Part shown: one piece after another, positions 35,001 through 44,000 of the stretch | Layout: each line of letters starts with the position of its first letter | How positions within the stretch are numbered: position 1 is the first letter of the stretch | IMG/VR virus record: IMGVR_UViG_3300030329_006606 | Coordinates: 24,817 to 88,816 of that record | DNA from: a virus | Length of the DNA: 64,000 bases | Reading direction: 5' to 3' (one strand) | Notes under the pieces: model-generated | Seen by the model: the letters and a program-made list of their open reading frames with translations, nothing else | The model's database searches: none | Told to the model about the DNA's origin: nothing | Made by a program: the position numbers and the translations under genes

Positions 35001-38000
35001 AAGTTTTTCCCAGATTTTAAAATATCTGGATCAAAATAATATACAGTTTGATCAGCAAGCCTTCCGCTAAGATATATATATTCATAACGCTGACAGGGAG
35101 CATTGCTGCAAAATCCGCTTGGACCGTTTGCGGTAATTCCACCCTTAAGAGTTTGGTCAAATCCTAACGAAGTGTCCGTGCTACCTATGAATATTGCTCC
35201 ATTTTTACCTCGGTTAGCTTGATTTCTGTACACTCTAGGTTTTTTATTTGCCCAAGGAACTTTTCCAATTGGTGTGCCATTAAGATTAACCTGCAAATCA
35301 TCCGCCAAGCTTTCGCCCCACCAATCATGAGCAAATATCACGAGAATCATGTCTTTTTTGCCATCAGAACCCTCTGTATCCCCAACGCACGGCACCGGCG
35401 GCGGAGCAGTGCTTGTAGTTGTAGTGCAACAATCCACCTCTGTCCAGCCAATCCCAGCGGTATCTGGAGGTAGTTCTCTATTGCTGGATTGATTTAGTGT
35501 ACTTGCGTCAGATACATAATAACATTTATTTTGATACCACGTAGAATGCCCCGCGGTGCGGCCCTTTTGAGCTTTTGTACAATCATTACATTCACCCGTA
35601 ACAACTAAACTATGATCACACCATAGCTTAGAGACGTTAGCGCCCGCCCCCAATAAATGAGGAAATTGCCCATTATCAGACATGAATTGCCAAGTTCCAT
35701 CTGTTCCATTACCACTTTGAGTACCTCCGGGGGTAAACGGATCGTCAACACATTCTACAGGCTTGCATGTCGGTGTTGCTGTCGTTGTTGTTCCGCAATG
35801 CCCCACTTGAACTTGAAATTGATTACCTGCTCCATCTTCATATGTCCCGGTTGGATCATCCCCGTTACCTGATTTAGTATGATATCCAAATATTCCATTG
35901 TTGGTAAGTTTATAGTCGTGACTTAAGGCCCACTTACTTTGAACCTCATCAAAAAATATGTATGCATTTTCGTATATGCCCACACTACCACTACTCTTAT
36001 CGTCTTCGCATTCCTTGTAGTATCCTGATTTTGGATCCTTTTTAGGGTCCGTACCCCCTAATATTGTACCCGGTTTTTCTAGCCTATATACAACTTCTCC
36101 ATTTTCACACACGAAACAAGGACCAGAAGTTGTTGTTGCACCCGCGGAAGTTGTTGTTGTTCCTGCTTCGGCGCACAGCAATCCTTTTCTGTAAGTTAAA
36201 ATAACCGCGCGCATCCACCATTTTTGCCCCTTTGTAAACATCATTGCGCAAGAAGAATAATCCATGTAGTTTTCCCACATATCATTAAAGTCGTCTGGCG
36301 AACTCACACACGAATTCCTATTCCAATGAGAAACGGCTCTAGTGCAACAGTCAGTTGATTCCACTAGACGTTTTTTTGTGGTGCCGTACATCTCAAATTT
36401 CCATGATGTAACTTTGCAAGCGCAATTACCGTAATCAAAATAATTAGAAACCTCATAATGCGTCGTGGGGTTAAGACACATTCCGGAAGAGTCCGTCTCT
36501 GGTGTACATGATGCTGGCGGGGTAATCGCCCCCGGCCCAACGGAATCAACGTCAAACACTATGTCTGGTCCGCCGCCCACATCATTGCCTGCGATGGTTA
36601 AGGTATCTCCAACTGTATAATTCTTACCTCCACGCCAAGCCACCGTCGGAGAATTAGTTGTAATAGTTATCGCGTATGGAGGATTTGAGGTTGATACTGC
36701 TACATTAAATTTTACATCAGAACCGGAGCCCCCAGTAGCGGATACATTATTGTATGTTCCCACAACCCAGCCAGTGGCCGATTGAATATTATTGATAGTT
36801 TTTATTGCGCCCTGCTCTCTAGTAAGATTACAAGAAGAGAAATTCAACCCCCCCGATCCGTTGGATATAGTAGCATTTCTACTATTAAAACATAGCCCCG
36901 GCATATTACCATTCGCAAATTCTGTCCAAGACCAATTAGCTTGGCAAACTCCAGCCTCGTTTGGCCCATTTTGCGCTGGTGTATCTTTAATTCCCCAATC
37001 GTCTATACTTTCACATTGAGCATTATCATCACCCGCCTTTTCCTGCCCCCACGTATGAGCAAGACCTAAGTAATGTCCAGCTTCATGAACCAAGGTTATT
37101 TCGTTGGGCATCGTATGTTGTCCTGCCGCATTATACCTGTTAGGATTACTATACCACGCTGACCAATTTATTGTAATTCCATCCTTATTGTTACCTACTG
37201 ATGGGCCGCTAGCAAAACCGGCTGGGCCTCCACTTGAAGAATCTCCATCAACAATATAAATATTACAATATTTACTAACGTCTGCTGGAGTACTTCCTCC
37301 GTTTGCAGGGTCATTATAATTCTGAGTATTTAAAAAGCTTATAGCGGTTCCACTAGCATAGTTTTTATTGATGCGGGTATTCGGATCGCCGGGAACCCAG
37401 TAAAATTCTATTTTTGTGTCCCCTGCGTATCTATCAGCCCACCTTGCTCCGTCCGGAAACTTAGCTGGATCATAATCTGGGTGACCAGACTCTTTGTATC
37501 CTTTAAAATGAGCATTTAATTGCTCCATGCCTGACTGAAGCACGGAATCGGGAACTAGGTTTGGATTTGATTCAATACCGGGAACACAAACATGAATAAC
37601 ACAGCAAATTTTAAGAACATCATCATTTCCATGCGCCGGACTCCAAGGCGGCTCTGTATAACCCGGGACGTGAGGACCAGCTACGGTCCATAGATTTACC
37701 TTAGCCACCTCTCTTTCTACTTCTTCTTCTCTTATTTCAAAAAACTTTTTAGTAATTACAGCCTTTTGTTGTAATAAAATATTTTCCATTTCTGGATTAT
37801 CTTGAATAAGCTGTTCCATTACAACGGAAGAACCGCAGCCCATACCCATCGAAGGATGAATATCATCATTCCAAATATTATTTAATTTTAAATTTTTAAG
37901 TACTTCACCCGAAGATTGACCAGTTCTAGAGGATAATTCAGAAAAAGAATTATTTAAAATATTTTTTTCCTTCTCAGCGTCATTTGATCCGGTAGATCTC

Positions 38001-38029
38001 GCAAGACTATCATAAAATTCATTATCCAT
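29024..38029 (-). CDS. Giant M43 metalloprotease with repeated Cys modules, 3001 aa
   Basis: Residues 1-120 look like a propeptide with C65 in MGMGCGSSVVMEQL and a DNPEMENI helix. The peptidase has HEAGHYLGLAHTWG (H315), a long insertion, and the Met-turn ENYMDYSSCAMMF. The insertion (about 390-500) holds the SATGGSGSDVKFNV/GDTLTIAG beta-domain also found in the 3706 aa protein. The rest is a chain of Cys-rich modules: five or more beginning C(Y/I/V)(E/Q)C (ECF, QCT, ECRGC types), and four of the form CC...C...T(Q/E)xxC...W..G..C. Thr tracts join them, and the C-terminus has further beta domains. Probably a tail-borne protease and adhesin. No ribosome site is evident. Confidence 0.85.
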   Translation of the reverse strand: MDNEFYDSLARSTGSNDAEKEKNILNNSFSELSSRTGQSSGEVLKNLKLNNIWNDDIHPSMGMGCGSSVVMEQLIQDNPEMENILLQQKAVITKKFFEIREEEVEREVAKVNLWTVAGPHVPGYTEPPWSPAHGNDDVLKICCVIHVCVPGIESNPNLVPDSVLQSGMEQLNAHFKGYKESGHPDYDPAKFPDGARWADRYAGDTKIEFYWVPGDPNTRINKNYASGTAISFLNTQNYNDPANGGSTPADVSKYCNIYIVDGDSSSGGPAGFASGPSVGNNKDGITINWSAWYSNPNRYNAAGQHTMPNEITLVHEAGHYLGLAHTWGQEKAGDDNAQCESIDDWGIKDTPAQNGPNEAGVCQANWSWTEFANGNMPGLCFNSRNATISNGSGGLNFSSCNLTREQGAIKTINNIQSATGWVVGTYNNVSATGGSGSDVKFNVAVSTSNPPYAITITTNSPTVAWRGGKNYTVGDTLTIAGNDVGGGPDIVFDVDSVGPGAITPPASCTPETDSSGMCLNPTTHYEVSNYFDYGNCACKVTSWKFEMYGTTKKRLVESTDCCTRAVSHWNRNSCVSSPDDFNDMWENYMDYSSCAMMFTKGQKWWMRAVILTYRKGLLCAEAGTTTTSAGATTTSGPCFVCENGEVVYRLEKPGTILGGTDPKKDPKSGYYKECEDDKSSGSVGIYENAYIFFDEVQSKWALSHDYKLTNNGIFGYHTKSGNGDDPTGTYEDGAGNQFQVQVGHCGTTTTATPTCKPVECVDDPFTPGGTQSGNGTDGTWQFMSDNGQFPHLLGAGANVSKLWCDHSLVVTGECNDCTKAQKGRTAGHSTWYQNKCYYVSDASTLNQSSNRELPPDTAGIGWTEVDCCTTTTSTAPPPVPCVGDTEGSDGKKDMILVIFAHDWWGESLADDLQVNLNGTPIGKVPWANKKPRVYRNQANRGKNGAIFIGSTDTSLGFDQTLKGGITANGPSGFCSNAPCQRYEYIYLSGRLADQTVYYFDPDILKSGKNFLTAKNVTNKYGALRYMEVYLYEKDSTTGLLKENCYVTSLKVDIWADDDWPKDWREDCNNMTVAGPIKKTQGNVNTQQTGVSTSVTTLIGKSTARKNEDCGAWLENNFIFKNLYNPVNPGKNNGISPCGGCPIVYEVEVNGFMSSGSPAQNGDKFSLKFFPWGSRGTTTTPAGSTATTQCPPKECAGMNCDPKLDPMCVDRTGQDFIVTAEYLGDDDKSASNLADLIEKAAPDDYPLCTSVKGNVVTIVGPYDGYGFDLEISYWPTNSGWVQASPPAGGVKPPGHDSRSTNLMVGQPFVGNKYAWTYKSTVTKHVPGQYTPNGKPVVAPYKQGGSGGWPARAPQFGHRWGPGSCPDNGNWVTQTINNEESIKNAECSNSGSSCELTFGPNSTVRWHPRGQAMSGIFYIGQYMTQYNSECEKTEIWECCATTTSTTTTTTGTTTPPTTPPTTLCYECRGCAPYSNKKWYTSLTIDPWASIANMQTALAACATQLITDGLPAAIYGTQACSVHKINQDPKYNGTLAGPCPTVTTVAPPVTTTTQTTVPPTPCNPSLECCSWVNCAHVCDNSKKGVGCLSQISKAGMNAILWISGGNVMNDIDHGMVLTVNEGKNNEESVTVIDVQLDHIKVISTIFDHEIGECLNIRGMHFRTQGDWKEGQICHDDSDGWNRNHSLSNFGNTPKPHFNPTPNDGSGTLNFEPCSFDGVDTVDCHGTIYTSNGLCLDTSRMIGDYNSWDTRINMDDLPYIKGIGENCGPEANDTWTCPTTTVAPTTAPPTTSTTPQGQHCYECFLDDTPGDPNSGGWSGWYFWGPANLQTSDPQGCDECKNLYLQNTGKPWVLPYTCGNNTIAFQPRDASLCLNQATTPPPQDYCVQCTNSCQEGWYIKLTYNPLDKPRQAIIACREAWKRHSRQQQHDACMCDGSAANPAWGMRAIEDENEISSRSQVVSVGGCTCAIGSDWVMGQAYGNEPASSAWFPDSNNPNLVHTLIVEPANCACTPGTTPPPIGPCCFHAVGRFGPDCRLMTQAQCLSWGASPGILVVDWKGAGKKCEHVDCTNRGRPTEKGLCCKPVLPPTTNGRGACCVEDVDGNAECHDNLTQKECLDDKAGVQWTQGAVCSANPCNRCPSCDNAQQNGWESEEKCKEFYCGDGVNGCCGGGTNENENESENPFRVHLINGFGGENLRTERWPSCELCDQEYPNDLFLNKEECKASVCISGLALPCCEPVTTAAPPVGVQGDGLSDCVVLTKQECEERYGVGNKWIAGITNVNKAACETLCGDNVPEHCIECFAASPTTNMVSWKITTKFTLQNWNNSDPNWNLAIQECNKATPANVTVTGGAVSVKDCGDPPAGGDAECCIQCAKKEDWWDNAGIKHEYKVWHISSKIVPAGGVVMDSATPPNCTVGNIDLIKEACAAAWPSPPSSKYPWGGGVVGGPLTFPNVPWQGNVGGAQASTGFGFVPDWRCDIIALPLPVATTPAPRPKKCIQVIGVKDSNARPDASKYNGVYYSNDVNGTHSIYYHLDNCPEASLGQNNTTECMWVVEHTVFGWMGADNSNLYVWARDYDSGLMPEPVGVNFVNEDGSPIVVEWCPSCEPLVEMEVAVQQIASSEPCQVCTEVGMSTLPNWQVAGYSTLQECKDDYCDPVSNNLPASLQETSCCAGGTTTSTTPAPGTTTTAPVGMCCFLAGSSQTLGCGMMTEAQCNDMNSHNDTTVLSWIAGENNCVGFVDKCNAATTTTAAGTTTTTASGTTTTASGTTTTASGTTTTTTTAAPNNICLTASNAVTFSTVNGVNSYIFGGSYGSYKTTTGTYVLTGVPSAHPIAILNNGKTSQISYTGTTSQGTKTALDGNSYQYFYGDITITVSSNYGTVSYECWNHGYMGGQNNLSYDASCTQPTTTTSAPPSTTTTEDPGGGGDPNYQVRVYDGSCVAGSIEIWDDANAIGPHSVGDFVSSTSSGYWVCAEILSTSSLSGTSTITMGGFSDCADCRAYDEGF
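29709..29771 (-). repeat. 21-nt tandem repeat, 3 copies, coding ASGTTTT
   Basis: Three perfect 21 nt units near the C-terminal end of the 3001 aa protein, followed by a decayed copy. The first 59 nt are identical to 26680-26738. Confidence 0.9.
37055..37087 (-). other. M43 zinc-binding motif of the 3001 aa protein
   Basis: Codes HEAGHYLGLAH from residue 315, with the consensus Gly in place. The Met-turn NYMDYSSCAMM follows near 36243-36275 after an unusually long insertion of about 270 residues. Confidence 0.88.
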
Positions 38030-38082
38030 AATATTTTTATTATCTATTATTATTAATCATTACAGTATTTTCAAAAAATACG
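38030..38082 (-). promoter_or_regulatory. Candidate late promoter element and short hairpin
   Basis: The plus strand has ATTACAGTATTTT at 38059-38071 (minus: CTGTAAT core after an A-rich run), 29 nt before the ATG at 38029. A 7 bp inverted repeat GTATTTT/AAAATAC with a 3 nt loop spans 38065-38081 right after the stop of the 3706 aa gene. It is too AT-rich to be a clear terminator. Confidence 0.35.
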
Positions 38083-41000
38083 TCACGGCATAATATTCCC
38101 CGAGTTATATGTTCCACCATTCCATGGGGCCATACAGCTATGTGGAATATTATTACCTAAATCTCCATCATTATGCAGTACATCACAAGTTTTGCCCATC
38201 CACTTATTTAGGACTGTTAATGTCGCAGTCCCCGTCCACGCTGTCTTAGTCCAACTATTAACACATATACTCGCGCTCGAAGAGACAAGGACTGGTTGTC
38301 CGTTTATCATTCTTGTTACCGTTATAGCTCTTTCAAGTAACAGTGTTTCATATGCCATTGTTTCAACTCCACCAATTTCATGAGAAACGGCATTTGGATA
38401 TGCGGCTGCAGTTCCGTATTCGTCTATAAACCTAACTTGTTGATTTGTTCTGCAATCTATACCAATATACTCCTGAACGCCCGGCGCTGGGGTTGTTGTC
38501 GTGGTTGTCGGACCCGCGGTTGTGGGGTTTGGTACGGGTGGTGGCTGAGTTGGTCCCACGGTTGGTGACGCTGTACCAGCAGGGTTAGGTGTTGCGCCAG
38601 TGACGCCGCCCGGAACAAATACCGGAGCAACCGTTGTTGTGTAGCATTTATTGTTATATGTTAATGCCAGATAACAACCATTTAAACATCCTCCTGCTGG
38701 GAATTCTCCACTATGTCCACTTACAATTAATCCTAATTTTTCAGGGGTATCGCAAGGCTCAGGGGTGGTTGTCGCTGGGCAGCCGTTCTTACTCGGGCAT
38801 CCGCACTCTTCCCAGTTTGAGCTTATGTCTGGGCTTTCGCTCCATTTTGTGGTGGCGTCGACCGCGTGGGCATCTTTCACCCTATAGCACGTTTTAATAA
38901 ATTCTCCCGGATTATTTGGATCTTCCTTTTTCAAGTATACCTGAGAATTAGATCTAAACCCATTATGAGCACTCGTCTGAACAACCCCCTGACAAGATCC
39001 TAAAATACATCCACCATCCCAATGACAACAACTCTTATTATCACAGAAGCCTCCGGACCAAGAATGAAACTCTTCAACGACCATATCAGTCCATTCGTGC
39101 TTTGGAGTACAACATCCACCCGGCAACGTTGGGCCTTGGGTAGTAGTAGTCGTCGCTGATTGCAATGGCGCGGCCGCGGTCGTAGGCGTAGCTGTTGTTG
39201 TGGTGGCAATCGCCACTACTTGTGCCGCGGTTCTACTCACAATACAAGCAGATCTTCCTGCGCCTCCGCGCCCCACTTTCGCTCCGTATTGCCAAGTTAC
39301 AGTTGAATCCCAAGGATTAGAAGCGCTTGACCTATTTTCGTCCGCAGTCCACGTCCACGGACAACGATGAGTAGAGTATGAGATGACCCCCTTAGGAGGA
39401 ATAGCCGGACTCATTTCCCATCTTCCCAATTCATTTCCGGTAACGCCCTTAAATACATTCCAATATATATAAACTGATTTAAACGGCTGACCTGTGGCGC
39501 AATCTCCATACTCTTCAGATTCCTTTGAATACCGCCAAGAACATTTACCATTAACACAACCATTTGGAATCCAACAACCATCATTCAAACAAGAAACATC
39601 AGCGTGCGTGGCGCAACTCGCCTTAGTTAAACCGCTTACATTTAACACGGTGTCGGAACCATTATCACAACATTTTGTAATTTTATATTTGTTTTGTAGT
39701 GCATTTTTCTCGGCAAGCCCTATGACTGCGGCATTTGCCGAATGTGATTTAGCAAAAGAAGAGGTCGCTGTCGCAAGCATACCAACCCTTTTTGTCCGTT
39801 GCGCCGTCATGAGACCACTCAATGTACTAATAGAAAACGTTTCCTCGTTGGACGTCCAAGGATCTATAACCAAAGAGTCCCCCACAGATAAACCACTATG
39901 ATGCCTAAGATATACTGATGTAGACCCAATCGAAATAGGTTGAACCAAATTATTTGTATCACAAACGCTTAAGCTACACGGAGAACAGTCCTCACCATTA
40001 GGTTGGTTGACTTGAGAATCAACCATATCAACACAAGCAGAACAAGAGCTTCGGGCTGATGCACTATTTCCATACTGCGAGCTTTTGAACACGCCAGTAT
40101 TTGTAGAGAAACTCCAGTGAGCAAAGCAGTTATAGCTCGCAACCAAAGTCCAAGGATTAATTTTTCCAATAGAGTTTAAGCTATCCCAAAGATCTTTATA
40201 GGTTGTTGCCGCCGTAGACCCATCTGAAGTTGACCATTCCGTAGGTAAAGCCGTATTATTTCCGCCGACACCCGTTATTGTCCAACAAGTTTTTACATCA
40301 GACCCATCTGCTGTAGCCCATACCACATCTCCTAATTTTAGATCATCAAAATCCAAGCCCGAATTAGCCATGTCTATATCAGAGAAAATCGTTACAAACA
40401 CGCCGGGGTTCCATTTGCTTTCCCAGCAAGAGGCATCGGTTGGGTTACCCCACGCATCCACATCACTACAATTAGATCCCGCCGCAGGAGCCTGAGACCA
40501 AGAATTCACCCAGCTTCCAACATCCCAAGAAGGTCTTTGTTTCGTCCAGAATCCACCGCATTTGTTTATATTTTGCCCCAGATCGCTAGAAGAAAAAGTG
40601 GTGTTTGCATAACAACTTATATTGTTTGAAACACCCCAGAATTGATTATAGAAATAATCTTCTGAAGGTTTATAAACTAATGAACTTGTAAACTGAGCAG
40701 GCACAAGCGCGCCAGACGACCACCCAGAGGATTCTGTTATGTCAAAAACGGGCACCGATGCCATATGATGCTCTACTATATAGTATCTAGCTGGTGCCAC
40801 AGTTGTGGTTGTCGGACCTGCTGTTGTGGTAGTTGTCGGCCCCGAAGTAGTCGTCGGCCCCGAAGTAGTTGTTGTGGTGGTTGAAGTCGTTGTTGTTGGG
40901 TTAGAAACTAATTGAACCACGGCGCCTTTCGAGTGAGCTTTGGTTAATGCCGTAACCAAAACAGAACCCAAGCCAGTAACGGTTACAGTTTCAGCGTTAT

Positions 41001-44000
41001 GCTGGTTGGCATCTATCGAAAGGGTTGCCCCGACCTGAACCCAAGCTTGATCCGTTAGATTAATGGTAGTATCTCCGATATTCGCCGCTTGATCCAGTAA
41101 CGCTCTATTTGCTTCCTCTCCTTCACACCCACTTGTTAATATGCATACTTCTTGATTTACTCCATCCACACAAATAGTTATAGTTCTAGTAACTACAGGC
41201 TCCCAATGTAACCCTCCCCCATTATTCCATAATATAGAGGGTGCGTTTTCGGGGCAAGGTAAAAGTGTTCCATCTCCACCAGTGCAGTCTCCTCCTCCAC
41301 AGAAGTGTAATTCAGAAACAGAAAGCTTATCAGACTTAAATCCTTTTTCAAACGTTACGCATTCTTTAAATGTGGTTTCACAATAGAAGGTTGATTCGTT
41401 CCAGACTAAAAGATTGTTGTCGCATAGCTCGCCGGGTTCACCGATCATAACCAACTCCTGTAAATGTGTATCACCTTCGATAGTTAAATTTTGCTTGCCG
41501 GTTATATTACATTGGAATGTCATAGCTGTCCACCAATTGGTGTTACAACACTCATTTCCAGCGTTACCTATGTCTCCGCAAGGATCATCACCAAAACCCG
41601 GTTTACCTTGGTAGCCTTGATAACCAGAGCCTTCTCCACCTTGGAAACCTTGATAACCTTGACCGCCAAGGCCTTGATAACCCTGATAACCTTGGTACGT
41701 AGCGTAACCACTTTGTCCTTGATAACCTTGGAAACCTTGATACCCCATATTAGTGCAACTTCCGTGACAAATAGTAACTGATAGTTGACCATTAAACGAG
41801 CTTTCTAAGCCGGTTATCTCCATGTAAGCTTGTGTTGGTTGGGGTGCGCCAGCAGGTTTCGTAGACGGGACAAAAGTTGATATCGTCGATCCTTCAAATT
41901 TTTCTTCACCAGCTTCGTTTTGATTTACGCAAATGGGCTCGCCTTCGGTCCAGCAATTTTCTGCATTATTCAAGTATGCTTTAATTTTTCCTCCAGCTAA
42001 AGCTTCCCAACCTCCAGCAGTAGGAACAGCGTTACCGTTTGGATCACCAATGAAAGTTTCGCAAGCTGGACAACCTTCACCTTTGGCACCTTGATAACCT
42101 TGAAAACCTTGTGCTCCTCGATAACGAGCGTAACCATCTAAGCCCTGATAGCCTTGATAACCCTTATAGGTTGCGCTGCCATCTTTCCCCTGATAACCTT
42201 GGGCTCCTTGGTAACGAGCATAACCATCCAGTCCTTGGTAACCTTGAGCTCCTTGGTAACGAGCATAACCGTCTAAACCTTGATACCCCTGATATCCTTG
42301 GTACCCTTGATATCCTTGGTACCCTTTATCTCCTTGATACCCTTTATATCTCGCATAACCATCATACCCTTGATACCCCTGATATCCTTGGTACCCTTGA
42401 TAGCCATTCTTGGGGCACGGACCAAGACATATTATTAGCGTGTCACCCTTTTTTGCTCCCTTGCCTTCGTCGACCCCAGCTACATCAAATTTTACTTCAG
42501 ATCCCTCGCCAACATCAGCGCTAGCTATGGTTAATGTATCATTTAATTTATAACCTGAACCGCCGCTAACTACTGTCACTGTTGTGCCCGAACCATCTAT
42601 AACTACTTTAAATTTTGCCCCAGACCCCGCTCCTCCACTAGCTGAAACCTCAGTGTATTCTCCTGAAGCGTCGCCTCCGGAAATATTATCTACACTCTGT
42701 ATAGCGCCTTCATTCTCGCCCGCCTCAAAAGGGTTATTGCTTGCAATAGCCATATCGCCACCGCCGGGCTCAATAGTGAATGTTCCTTGTTGTCCCGTGG
42801 CGGGATTATAAACGCAATAAGTTTCACCGGGACACAAACAATCTTCCACCTCTGATTTATCACAACGCTTTGGTTCCTCCCCGCCAGCGCAACAATTTGG
42901 GTGATCTTCTTCTGCACCTGAAGATATGCATTTTGCACCCTCTTGCCCTTCGTCAGAACCCTTCTGAACTTTTGAGCATGCGTCCGGACAACAGTCTTGA
43001 AAAAAGCAGCAAGCATCATCACAGCAACAATCCGGAACACATGCCTGAGTAGAATCAGAATTACACATTTCGCATTCTGAACCGAAATCTCCACCATCAT
43101 TTGGGTTTTTATAACAACAGTTCCAATCTGGAGACCCCGGTGCCCCAGCGTTAGGTTTATCTGTATCACAAGGTATACATCCAGCTTTTCTGCAACACTT
43201 CCACCCTCCAGCCTCATTACATTCTCCGCAAGCGCCACCCGGCAATGTCGGGTCTTGGGTAGTAGTCGTTGTACCCGGTCCACCCGTTGTTGTCGTGGTT
43301 GTTCCCGGCGGCGCGGTCGTATTAGATATTTGACCACATTGAGCAAACGAATCTCCCGGACACGGGATACCGGAGAATAGTCCACCCTGCGAATTTGTTG
43401 TACCATTAAGTAAATTAGTTCTATTCGGTGAAATCTCTAAATTGGCATGCATTACATTCATCTGCCCGCAAGTAAATATGCTTTGACAAGTTTCCCCGCT
43501 ATAATCCATGAAATTTTCGTACATATCAAGCGAACCGCACGTTTCCTTGCTTGGCCCGGGACAATCTTGCCCAGACGACTGGTCCTGAAGAGGGGTGTCG
43601 GCTACACCATCATCTCTACTACAATCGCCATCACCCCAAATATGTCTCAAACCAAAAAAGTGCCCAGCTTCATGAACCATAATTATACCGCTATCTTTTG
43701 CGTCAGATCCCCACGACCCATCATAAGCTCCATCACAACCATCGCCCTCTCGCCCTTCGGATGTAGCGCCGACAGTTCCTGTATGATCACCGAAAGCTCT
43801 GTGGTCCATAACTACGCCATCCTCATTACCCGTCGGGTGCAAATCTGCCCTAAAATTCGGGAATGTACCATAACCATACAAACAGAACCCGGCTGGCATT
43901 AATAAATGACATACCCATATATTAAAATGACCATCTACTGCGTCGGACCCGCCTGTTGAGTCATGCTTAACTGGGTCCGGTTTTGAATCCCTAGAGGCAT

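Noticed and set aside
38065-38081. Rho-independent terminator after the 3706 aa gene
   Set aside because: The 7 bp stem is nearly all A-T and lacks a U-run in the right place.
41590-42410. CRISPR-like repeat array
   Set aside because: The repeats are in frame, code Gly-x-y triplets in a long open frame, and have no regular spacers.
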